From NCBI GenBank assembly GCA_033239005.1, contig BSQZ01000025.1:7673501-7737500 (forward strand): a stretch of 64,000 nucleotides of DNA, written 5' to 3'. This document shows, piece by piece, positions 17,672 through 28,300 of this stretch. The position numbers were made by a program, and so were the translations under genes. Positions within the stretch are counted from its first letter, which is position 1, and each line of letters begins with the position of its first letter. A model generated the notes under the pieces. That model saw only the letters and a list, made by a program, of their open reading frames with translations, was not told the DNA's origin and did no database searches. The stretch is from Lamellibrachia satsuma (taxonomy: Eukaryota; Annelida; Polychaeta; Sabellida; Siboglinidae).

Positions 17672-18457
17672 ATGGCTAACATATGGGCAACAAAAAACTC
17701 AATAAAAGAGAAGAATAGACTATATGTTAAATATGTGAGACAAAACACAAGATATAACGAAACTAAATATAAAGTATACAAAAGTAAGTTGAATGGATTA
17801 CTAAGGAACCCTGAACGTGAACATTACACAACTCTCTTTGAAAAAAATAAGCATAACCTTAAAAAGTCTTGTTCCCTGTTAAAAGAAATAATAAACAAGA
17901 AACATGAACATATAATAAAGACAAAATTCATCATCAACGAAGTTGTAACTTCAGACAAAAAACAACTAAGCGAATGTTTTAATAAGTTCTATATAAATGT
18001 TGGCTCTAACCTAGCAAAAAACATTCCACAGAACCAACCAGACCATATGTCATACATGAAAAACAGCAATAATAAACCTATATATCTTGAACCGGTAACT
18101 GAAAATGAGCTATCAGCAATAGTAAACTGTCTCAAAATATCTAGCCCTGGATGGGATGACATTTTCAGTAAAGTAATTATAAAACATATAAAAGCTTTAT
18201 TAAACCATTAACATATTTATATAATTTCTCTTTAAATACTGGAATAATCCCAGATTAATTAAAAATAGCTAAGGTAATACCTATCTACAAAGCTAAGGAA
18301 AAAATTATTTTCTAACTACCGACCAATTTCAATATTGCCAACTTTCTCTAAAATATTGGAAAGACTAATGTATAACAGGCTGTTAAATTGTATTAATAAG
18401 TATAACATTCTGTGCGAATATTAGTTTGGCTTTCGAAAAAATTACTCCACTACATGG
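17672..18457 (+). pseudogene. LINE A ORF2: linker and first RT half
   Basis: Open to 18209 and then broken. Contains a basic linker (RYNETKYKVYKSKLNGLL), then EPVTENELSAIVNCLKISSP and GWDDI, the usual start of a LINE RT. NYRPIS-like and FGFRKNYST segments follow, just before the LTR element. The reading resumes at 23794. Confidence 0.8.
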
Positions 18458-18649
18458 TAGTACAATATGAACATTGAGATACTAAGCGGTCCCTGTATGC
18501 TCCCTGTAGCTATATGACTCGCACTTGCGCACAGACTGTATTGCAAATGGCGAACACAACAACGTAGTTTGAACATGTTTCTTTATTGTTTGTCACGTTT
18601 ACAAAGTTCAGTAAAGTGGCGTAAAACAAATGGACAGAGTTCTTATCTA
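18458..18649 (+). repeat. 5' LTR (192 bp)
   Basis: Begins TAGTACAATATG and ends TTCTTATCTA (TAG...CTA inverted ends rather than the common TG...CA). It differs from the 3' LTR at four positions, all transitions. Confidence 0.95.
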
Positions 18650-18784
18650 TAAAGAAACATATGTGACGTTAATCGTACAGCACCGACATTGGACGCGTGT
18701 GCGTGCACTAGGACTATTTGAGCCGGAAACGCGATAGTAGGCCTACCACACCGCCAATAACATTGGACAATACAATCTTTCAAA

Positions 18785-19669
18785 ATGAAGATGAAGTGTC
18801 CTATCGTGGGTTGTGAATTCGAGACAGCAGAAGCTGAAGACGGCGCCATCATCGCTGCCCTTCTCAACCTTCACGCCAGTTCGCATGCAGCCTCTACTCA
18901 CGCTGCCACTGCCGGATCTAGCGAGGAGTGGGCATATTTCGAGACCCGCTGGGACGAGTACTGCAGGGGCACCAAGCTCACGGGTGGAGATGTAGTGGTT
19001 CAACTACTGGAATGCTGCAGTGACGAGCTCCGAAAAGATCTCATACGTGCAGCTGGGGGCAGCCTATCCGGTAAGCCAGAGCAAGATGTTTTGACGGCCA
19101 TAAAGATGCTGGCCGTGCGCAAGGAGAATACCATGGTCGCCCGCGCAGCGCTGCACAATATGCGACAAGATCGTGACGAGGCTATCCGATCATTTGGAGC
19201 CAGAATAAAAGGCCAAGCAGGCATATGCAATTATGTCACACAATGTCCCTCATGCGCAGCCGACATCAATTATACGGATGCCATACTTCGAGACGTACTC
19301 TCCCGCGGCATAGCCGACCAGGAAATACAGCTCGATGTACTCGGGGATCAGAATCAGGATATGACTCTCGAAGAGGTGCTGAAATTCATGGAGGCCAAGG
19401 AATCTGGCAAACGCTCAGCATCCAGACTGCTGAACTCGCAAGGTGCAGAATCGGTGGGTAGCACATACCGTCGGGGAAAACAACAGGATGTCCGAGATAG
19501 GATGACTGACTCAAGCCTATGCAGCTACTGTGGTGAAAAGGGCCATGGTAGAAGTGCTCCGCTCCGCATCAGAAAAACCGAGTGCCCCGCCTACAGTCGT
19601 ACATGCCAGTACTGCAAATTGCAACATCACCTGAAAAGTGTGTCGCAACAAGGAGAGGTCAAAGGCTAA
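18785..19669 (+). CDS. Gag polyprotein of the LTR element
   Basis: 294 residues starting at ATG 18785 with an N-terminal cysteine pair (CPIVGC). A capsid-like helical part follows (FGARIKGQAGICNY, YTDAILRDVLSRGIADQE). It ends with a zinc knuckle beginning CSYCGEKGHG and a second cysteine cluster. Gag packages the element RNA into particles. The frame is intact. It overlaps the start of the pol frame by about 30 nt (different frame), so pol was probably made by frameshifting, or this copy has a mutation there. Confidence 0.88.
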   Translation: MKMKCPIVGCEFETAEAEDGAIIAALLNLHASSHAASTHAATAGSSEEWAYFETRWDEYCRGTKLTGGDVVVQLLECCSDELRKDLIRAAGGSLSGKPEQDVLTAIKMLAVRKENTMVARAALHNMRQDRDEAIRSFGARIKGQAGICNYVTQCPSCAADINYTDAILRDVLSRGIADQEIQLDVLGDQNQDMTLEEVLKFMEAKESGKRSASRLLNSQGAESVGSTYRRGKQQDVRDRMTDSSLCSYCGEKGHGRSAPLRIRKTECPAYSRTCQYCKLQHHLKSVSQQGEVKG

Positions 19670-21800
19670 GCCCCAAAGGACTGATTCAGGTGAATGTGAA
19701 AGCGCAGTATTCGATGCATTATGTGCTGCTACAGAGATTGGTCATGAACGCGGGAGGCGTTCCATAATACTTGACCATCACCTCTATAACAACATCTGTG
19801 ACAGGTGGATGCAACAAGCCTCACAACCTCAACCATTCATCAAATTAGACATTTACGTGGTTGAGGAGGACTACAAGGATCTGGGATTTGAACTGAAAAT
19901 CCGTACTCGACCCCTATCCTTATCTGCCATGGCCGACACAGGCTGCCAGAGTTGCCTCATTTGAATCGGGGCAGTCAGCCGCCTCGGCATAGCACGTGAA
20001 AATCTCATCCCCGTCTCTATGAAGATGCACGCCGTGAATAACAAGGACATCAGAATCCTCGGAGCAGCCATACTTCGGTTCTCTGGCAGAGACAAGGACC
20101 AAAACAGACTAGAGACACGACAGGTCATATACGTGACTGACAGCTCTGACAAGATGTTCCTCAGCCGTGAAGCATGCGTAGCCCTTGGCATGCTCTCTAA
20201 GACGTTCCCAACAATCGGAGAGACTCATCAGAGAGACCATGCCCATACTGTTGGCATCACTACTACGTGTGACTGTCCAAAGCGACAACTACCGCCACCG
20301 CCACCAACGAAACTACCTTTCCCGGCGACTGAATCCAACCGAGAGAAACTACAGATGTACTTGGTCGACTACTATAAGGCGAGTACGTTCAATACATGCG
20401 ACCATCAACCCCTCCCCATGATGAAATGCTCCCCAATGAGGCTCATGGTGGACCTAGATGCTGAATCAGTGGCCTCGCATAAACTGATACCCGTACCACT
20501 CCACTGGCAGAAGGACGTCAAAGCGGGACTAGACCAGGATGTGAGGTTAGGGGTAATCGAGCCAGTCCCAGTGGGCACGCCGGTCACTTGGTGTCACAGA
20601 ATGGTAGTGTGTGCAAAGAAGACGGGCAAGCCCCGCCGCACAGTGGACTTCCAACCACTGAACACCCACGCGACACGTGAGACACACCACACCCAATCAC
20701 CATTCCACCAAGCCCGCGCCGTCCCACAAGGCAAACTCAAAACGGTATTTGATGCTTGGAATGGTTACCACAGCGTGCCACTTCACCCGGACGATCGCCA
20801 CCTGACAACGTTCATAACGCCATGGGGCCGATATAGATACTGCGTTACTCCACAGGGGTACATTGCTTCTGGTGACGGATATTCAAGACGATATGATGAA
20901 ATCGTAGCCGACATCCCCCAGAAGACAAAATGCATAGATGACACACTTCTGTGGGCAGACACAATGGAGGAAAGCTTCTTCCAGGCCATCCACTGGCTAG
21001 ACGTTTGTGGCAAAAATGGCATAACATTGAACCCAGACAAGTTCACGTTCTGTAGACCAGAAGTAGAATTCGCAGGGTTTGTGATCACCCTGGAGAATGT
21101 GCGCCCTTGTGGAAAATACCTACAAGCCATTCGCGACTTCCCCACCCCCAGAAACATTACAGATGTTCGGTCCTGGTTCGGGCTCGTCAACCAGGTGGCG
21201 TATACATTAAGCATGGCTGACCGGATGCAGCCCTTCAGACACCTGCTGAAACCCGATAACCCATTTATGTGGGACGACGAACTAGACAAACTCTTCAAGG
21301 AATCCAAAGACATTATCACCGATGAGATAGAGAAAGGTGTCACAATCTTTGACAAGGATAAGCCGACTTGCCTTGCCACAGATTGGTACAAAGATGGTAT
21401 CGGTTTCTGGTTATAACAAAAACATTGCACTTGCACTAAGAGCATACCATTCTGCTGCCCGGATGGATGGAGAATCACTCTTGTCGGAAGCCGCTTCACC
21501 CACCGGGCCGAGTCTAGATATGCCCCCATCGAAGGCGAAGCTCTGTCTGTGGCTGACGCCCTCGATAAGGCAAGATTCTTTGTCCTCGGATGTGCAGACC
21601 TCATCGTGGCAGTGGCAGATCATAAACCACTCCTTAAAATACTCGGTGATCGGTCACTGGACGAAATCGCAAATGCACGCCTGAGAAATCTCAAAGAGAA
21701 AACACTCAGATACAGGTTTCGCATCGTACACATCCCCGGGGTACAAAACAAAGCAGCAGATGCCATGTCTCGGCACCCATCGGGTACCCCTCCAAGATGA
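19638..21800 (+). pseudogene. Pol: protease, reverse transcriptase, RNase H (broken)
   Basis: One frame with stops at 19962-19964 (just after the protease DTGCQSC active-site motif) and 21414-21416 (within RNase H). The RT carries FDAWNGYHSVPLHPDDR, TPQGY and a CIDD box at 20931-20942 in the place of YxDD. From memory, C(V/I)DD is usual in one invertebrate Gypsy clade, so it need not be a defect. RNase H has ATDW, then EGEALSVADAL, DHKPL and the tail IPGVQNKAADAMSRHP. It ends where the reading moves to another frame. Confidence 0.88.
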
Positions 21801-23535
21801 CATCACACCCAATGATGATGATCCATCGAACTTGCTTTCAACCATGATGATCCAACACGCATTCCTAGAAGGCATTCGCACGAACGAGGACACTATAGAT
21901 CACGGGAACATAGATGATGCAGTCAGGAATGCGGCGACGTACGCACTCGAGTCTCTTCAATCCATCACATGGGACCGTACAAGACAAGAAACGGCTACTG
22001 ATGAGAACATGCACCTACTCATGTCCATCATCATCAAAAACGGTATGCCGAAGTTCCGCCACGAACTACCTATACCACTCCGTGCCTACCACCAATTTCA
22101 TGAGCACCTTCACACAATAGACGGTGTAGTCATCTACAAGGACCGGATTGTCATACCGCCGAGCCTCCGAGAGGACGTCCTGTTGGCACTCCACTCTGCG
22201 CACCAAGGAATATCTGCCATGACGGCGAGGGCCGAATCATCCGTGTTCTGGCCCGGGATAACACCAGCCATTGCTGCCGTCCGCACAAACTGTAGCGACT
22301 GTAACAGAATGGCGCCATCGCAGCCCAGCGCTCCACCAACACCCCCCGTGTTACCGGTCTAACCGTTTCAATGCGTGTGCTCAGACTTCTTCACCTATAA
22401 AGGCAACAGCTACCTGGTCATAGTTGACAGGTACTCAAACTGGCCCATCATTGAAAGGACCACAGGCGGTGCAGATGGTCTAACTGACAGCATACGCCGC
22501 TCATTCGTGACTTACGGAATCCCAGATGAACTAGCATCAGACGGCGGCCCGGAATTTACTTCAACAACTACCCTCCTCTTCCTCAAAACCTGGGGCGTAC
22601 ACCACCGACTTTCATCAGTTGCATTCCCGCATAGCAATTGCAGAGCTGAAATCGGAGTGAAGACCGTCAAACGCCTCATAACCAACAACATTGGTACCAA
22701 TGGGGAACTCGATACAGATGGGGTCCAACGCGCGATCCTCCAATATCGGAATACACCTGACCCAGATACAAAGTTATCCCCAGCGATGTGTGTATTTGGA
22801 CGACCGATCAAGGACTTCATACCTATACTACCCGGTAGGTACAAACCACACGAGACCTGGCGAGAGACACTTGTTGCTAGAGAAGAGGCCCTGAGAAACA
22901 GACACATGAAAGCCGCTGAACACTGGTCAGAACACACGAGACGACTACCACCCCTCGTCATTGGCGACCTCGTGAGAATACAAAACCAAACTGGCCCTCA
23001 CCCCACGAAGTGGGACAAAACGGGTCAAGTCATTGGGGTACGCCAATTCGACCAGTATGTAATCCGAGTCGATGGATCTGGGAGAATAACAATCCGGAAC
23101 AGGAAATTCCTGAGGAAATATGCGCCAGTACGCATTGCTACACCACGTCTTACCATTGATGACGACCTTCAGCATCATGCATCACGTCGCACTTCACAAC
23201 CTCAACCTCGACGACAGAAGGAACCCACACACACCATCGCAACTCCTGCGAGATGGAAGGACAATGTGGAGAGCTCCAAGAAAACTGTACCACCGGCAGT
23301 CGCCATTGTGCCCGACATACCACCTACTGCACCTATGGATGAAGACCGTGCTATAAATGTGCCCACAAGTACCCCAACACATCAGGACACCCCAGCCCCG
23401 ACCATGACCCCAACGGCGTCAACAGATGTCGCTCCAGAACTCGAGAAGATTCCTACCCCTACCATGCCAACACGCGTCTCACGTTATGGCCGCAACATCA
23501 AACCACCGAATTGGCTGGAAGACTACGAAACCTAA
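21760..23535 (+). pseudogene. Integrase region of the LTR element (one in-frame stop)
   Basis: Frame differs from pol, overlapping it at 21760-21800. HHCC zinc-binding part: HSAHQG ... NCSDCN. Stop TAA at 22360-22362, then the catalytic core: first Asp in CSDFF, second in [10 protein letters not shown], Glu in [13 protein letters not shown] (DD-E). The C-terminal part has a [11 protein letters not shown] motif and a proline/threonine-rich tail ending [14 protein letters not shown]. Integrase inserts the element cDNA; this copy cannot make it in one piece. Confidence 0.88.
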
Positions 23536-23579
23536 GAGACAATCATCAGTCTTCCTCACTACAGTCTAAAATAAGTAAT

Positions 23580-23596
23580 GAAGACTTGGAGGGAGA
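23580..23596 (+). promoter_or_regulatory. Polypurine tract before 3' LTR
   Basis: GAAGACTTGGAGGGAGA directly abuts the 3' LTR. The purine run GGAGGGAGA at that position is the expected primer site for plus-strand DNA synthesis in LTR elements. Confidence 0.75.
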
Positions 23597-23788
23597 TAGT
23601 ACAATATGAACATTGAGATACTAAACGGTCCCTGTATGCTCCCTGTAGCTATATGACTCGCGCTTGCGCACAAACTGTATTGCAAATGGCGAACACAACA
23701 ACGTAGTTTGAACATGTTTCTTTATTGTTTGTCATGTTTACAAAGTTCAGTAAAGTGGCGTAAAACAAATGGACAGAGTTCTTATCTA
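23597..23788 (+). repeat. 3' LTR (192 bp)
   Basis: Same length as the 5' LTR with four transitions between them (about 2 percent). Two of these are CpG-to-TpG/CpA type changes. It is followed by the second CATGG copy. Confidence 0.95.
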
Positions 23789-23793
23789 CATGG

Positions 23794-24800
23794 CACTAAT
23801 GACCATTGTAGACAAAATATCAGAAGCACTACAAAACAAACAATTTGTGTTAGAGGTGTTCTTAGATTTATCTAAAGCATTTGATACTGTTGACCATGAG
23901 GTACTGTGTCAAAAACTCCAATGTTATGGTGTACGTGGCTTAGCCAATGACTGGATTAAAATGTATTTATCTAATAGAAGTCAATATGTGTATTACAATA
24001 ACACTAGCCCCACTAAGCTCACTATTACTTGTGGAGTGGCTTATGGTTCCATACTGGGGCCAATGATATTGCTAATGTCTCAGATATTCTTTTCTCCTTA
24101 TTATTTGCTGATGACACTAGTGTATTTATACAGGGTGATCAATTGGATGATATAACTAACAAAATGAATATTGAACTAAAAAACCCAATACTTGATATTT
24201 AGAACATACAATAGAAAACATATCAAACCGACAAAACTTGAAATTAATGATAATGCTATTAAGCAAGTATCCTCTAAAAAATTTCTTGGCATTACTATTG
24301 ATAACAAACTTAATTGGGCTGAACATATTAACAAAGTTAAATGTAAAATCTCTAAAAGCGTAGGCATTATCAATAAAGCCAAACAATTATTAACTAGACC
24401 ATGCCTGGTCACTTTATATTACTCGGTTTTATTCCCTCATTTGACATATTGTATTGAAGTGTGGGGTGGTGCATTTGACTCATATTGTTCAAGTATTATA
24501 AAGGTTAAAAAAAAAGCAGTGAGAATGCTTGTCTCAGCTAATAGATCAGCCTATCTAAACCTATCTTTAAACTACTAAACATCTTAATGTTTAGACAACT
24601 ATATGTATACTCAATACAAATGTTTATGTATAAATACAACAGTGGTCTTCTACCTACAATTTTTGATAATATGTTTATACTTAATCAAGATGTTCATAGT
24701 TACAATACAAGACAATCTACACAAATACACATATCCATGGCAACTTTAGAAATAAGACTTCTTTCTGTAATTGGAATTATTTTAACACAAGACTCAAGTT
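23794..24800 (+). pseudogene. LINE A ORF2: second RT half and C-terminal part
   Basis: Resumes as ALMTIVDKISEALQNKQF and FLDLSKAFDTVDHEVL (RT motif), then GSILGP. The catalytic FADDT reads at 24104-24118 in a shifted frame. After further shifts come KKFLGITIDNKLNWAEHINK and VTLYYSVLFPHLTYCIEVWG, typical LINE RT thumb and connection. The 3' UTR follows to the TTGAT tail at 25050. Confidence 0.85.
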
Positions 24801-25339
24801 TCCTTCCTATTCAATAATGAACTACAAATGTATACTTAAGCAATTTATATTACACAATGATGTCAATATATAACATGTATTTCTGTTTTTGTGTTTAATA
24901 GTATGATATATGTATTGAAATATATACTAGGGAGTATAACATTGTATAATGTTCTTCCCCTATTGTTCTCTTTATTAAATAGGGTTTACCTTGATTTGAT
25001 TTGTATGTATTGTAAAGAGTTACTATAAATTTGATTTGATTTGATTTGAAAGCCGCCCAATTATAGAAGGGGTCGTCTCAAAAGATAAGGGGTCTGAATG
25101 TAACTCGGTTCGTATGAAACAAGGTTCAGTTGTATTTTTTATTAGTAGCCAGACTACGAAAGGAACTAGTTGTCAAACAGCTGGAAGGACTAATTGCTAT
25201 GACCTAGATGTGATACTGTTTATTAGTAGCTGGCTGTTGGATTGTCGTTACATTAAATGTGTCCATGTTAGTGTATTGTAGCAGGTGACTAAGAAGGAAC
25301 AAACACGTGAATGTAAGTACATGCTTATTTTTACCCTTG

Positions 25340-28300
25340 GGAGCAACAGAGGGAGAGCGGATGGATAGTGAACTAGATGAAGAATAGGGAGCAACAGAGG
25401 GAGAGCGGATGGATAGTGAACTAGATGAAGAATAGGGAGCAACATATAGAGAGCGGATGGTTAGTGAACTAGGTGAAGAATAGGGAGCAACAGATGGAGA
25501 GCGGATGGATAGTGAACTAGATGAAGAATAGGGAGCAACAGATAGAGAGCGGATGGATAGTGAACTAGATGAAGAATAGGGAGCAACATATAGAGATCGG
25601 ATGGATAGTGAACTAGATGAAGAATAGGGAGCAACAGATAGAGAGCGGATGGATAGTGAACTAGATGAAGAATAGGGAGCAACAGATGGAGAGCGGATGG
25701 ATAGTGAAGTAGATGAAGAATAGGGAGCAACAGAGGGAGAGCGGATGGATAGTGAACTAGATGAAGAATAGGGCGCAAATGAGAGAGTGGATGGACGGTG
25801 AACTAGATGAAGAGCAGGGTGCAACAGATGCAGAGCGGATGGACGGTGAACTAGATGAAGAATAGGGAGCAACAGAGGGAGAGCGGATGGACTGTGAACT
25901 AGGTAAAGAACACGAAACAACAGATGGAGAGCAGATGGATGGTGAACTAGATGAAGAGCAAGGTGCAACAGAGGGAGAGCAGATGGATGGTGAACTAGAT
26001 GAAGAGCAGGGTGCTACAGAGGGAGAGCAGATGGATGGTGAACTAGATGAAGAATAGGGACCAACAGAGGGAGAGCGGATGGACTGTGAACTAGATAAAG
26101 AATATGGAGCAACAGATGGAGAGCAGATGGACGGTGAACTAGATGAAGAGCAGGTTGCTACAGAAGGAGAGCAGACGGACGGTGAACTAGATGAAGAGCA
26201 GGTTGCTACAGAGGGAGAGCAGACGGACGGTGAACTAGATGAAGAACAGGAAGCAACGGAGGGAGAGCAGATGGACGGTGAACTAGATGAAGAACAGGAA
26301 GCAACGGAGGGAGAGCAGATGGACGGTGAACTAGATGAAGAACAGGAAGCAACGGAGGGAGAGCAGATGGACGGTGAACTAGATGAAGAACAGGAAGCAA
26401 CGGAGAGAGAGCAGATGGACGGTGAACTAGATGAAGAGCAGGAAGCAACAGAGGGAGAGAAGATGGACTGTGAACTAGATGAAGAACAGGCAGCAACGGA
26501 AGGAGAGCGGACGGACGGTGAACTAGATGAAGAGCAGGTTGCTACAGAGGGCGAGCAGATGGACGGTGAACTAGATGAAGAACAGGAAGCAACGGAGGGA
26601 GAGAAGATGGACGGTGAACTAGATGAAGAACAGGAAGCAACGGAGGGAGAGAAGATGGACGGTGAACTAGATGAAGAACAGGAAGCAACGGAGGGAGAGC
26701 AGATGGACGGTGAACTAGATGAAGAACAGGAAGCAACGGAGGGAGAGCGGACGGACGGTGAACTAGATGAAGAGCAGGTTGCTACAGAGGGCGAGCAGAT
26801 GGACTGTGAACTAGATGAAGAACAGGAAGCAACGGAGGGAGAGCGGACGGACGGTGAACTAGATGAAGAACAGGAAGCAACGGAGGGAGAGCAGATGGAC
26901 GGTGAACTAGATGAAGAACAGGAAGCAACGGAGGGAGAGCAGATGGACGGTGAACTAGATGAAGAACAGGAAGCAACGGAGGGAGAGCAGATGGACGGTG
27001 AACTAGATGAAGAACAGGAAGCAACGGAGGGAGAGCAGATGGACGGTGAACTAGATGAAGAACAGGAAGCAACGGAGGGAGAGCAGATGGACGGTGAACT
27101 AGATGAAGAACAGGAAGCAACGGAGGGAGAGCAGATGGACGGTGAACTAGATGAAGAACAGGAAGCAACGGAGGGAGAGCAGATGGACGGTGAACTAGAT
27201 GAAGAACAGGAAGCAACGGAGGGAGAGCAGATGGACGGTGAACTAGATGAAGAATAGGAAGCAACGGAGGGAGAGCAGATGGACTGTGAACTAGATGAAG
27301 AACAGGAAGCAACAGAGGGAGAGCAGACGGAGGATGAACTAGATGAAGAACAGGAAGCAACGGAGGGAGAGAAGATGGACGGTGAACTAGATGAAGAACA
27401 GGAAGCAACGGAGGGAGAGCAGATGGACTGTGAACTAGATGAAGAACAGGAAGCAACGGAGGGAGAGCAGATGGACGGTGAACTAGATGAAGAGCAGGAA
27501 GCAACAGAGGGAGAGCAGATGGACGGTGAACTAGATGAAGAGCAGGTTGCTACAGAGGGAGAGCAGACGGACGGTGAACTAGATGAAGAACAGGAAGCAA
27601 CGGAGGGAGAGAAGATGGACGGTGAACTAGATGAAGAACAGGAAGCAACGGAGGGAGAGCAGATGGACGGTGAACTAGATGAAGAACAGGAAGCAACGGA
27701 GGGAGAGCAGATGGACTGTGAACTAGATGAAGAGCAGGTTGCTACAGAGGGAGAGCAGACGGACGGTGAACTAGATGAAGAACAGGAAGCAACGGAGGGA
27801 GAGAAGATGGACTGTGAACTAGATGAAGAACAGGAAGCAACGGAGGGAGAGCAGATGGACGGTGAACTAGATGAAGAACAGGAAGCAACGGAGGGAGAGC
27901 AGATGGACTGTGAACTAGATGAAGAACATGAAGCAACGGAGGGAGAAGATGGACTGTGAACTAGATGAAGAGCAGGTTGCTACAGAGGGAGAGCAGACGG
28001 ACGGTGAACTAGATGAAGAAAGAAACAGGAGAAGAAGACGGTGAACTAGATGAAGAACAGGAAGGGAGAGAAGATGGACGGTGAACTAGATGAAGAACAG
28101 GAAGCAACGGAGGGAGAGCAGATGGACTGTGAACTAGATGAAGAACAGGAAGCAACGGAGAGGAGAGCAGATGGACGGTGAACTAGATGAAGAACAGGAA
28201 GCAACGGAGGAGAGCAGATGGACGGTGAACTAGATGAAGAACAGAAGCAACGGAGGGGAGAAGATGGACTGTGAACTAGATGAAGGAAGCAACGGAGGAG

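Larger units (their letters stand above)
18458..23788 (+). mobile_element. Ty3/Gypsy-like LTR retrotransposon
   Basis: A 5331-bp element with two 192-bp LTRs (18458-18649 and 23597-23788) and a 5-bp target duplication CATGG (18453-18457 and 23789-23793). The shared string can be read as CTACATGG because the LTR end and the target both carry CTA. The internal order is gag, protease, RT, RNase H, integrase, i.e. Ty3/Gypsy order. A purine-rich tract precedes the 3' LTR. No clear primer-binding site was recognised after the 5' LTR. In-frame stops and a frame change make it non-autonomous. Confidence 0.95.
16040..25065 (+). mobile_element. LINE A: decayed CR1/L2-like LINE split by an LTR element
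   Basis: An ORF1 with coiled coil and EQYSRR, an ORF2 with a PHD-like C4HC3 start, an apurinic-type endonuclease, a reverse transcriptase, and a 3' end in TTGAT repeats at 24991-25050. Together these make a near full-length LINE of about 3.7 kb. It is interrupted at 18457/23794 by the LTR retrotransposon, and the RT reading continues on the other side of it. Many stops and frameshifts show that it is dead. The clade is judged only from the ORF1 type and the tail. Confidence 0.85.
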
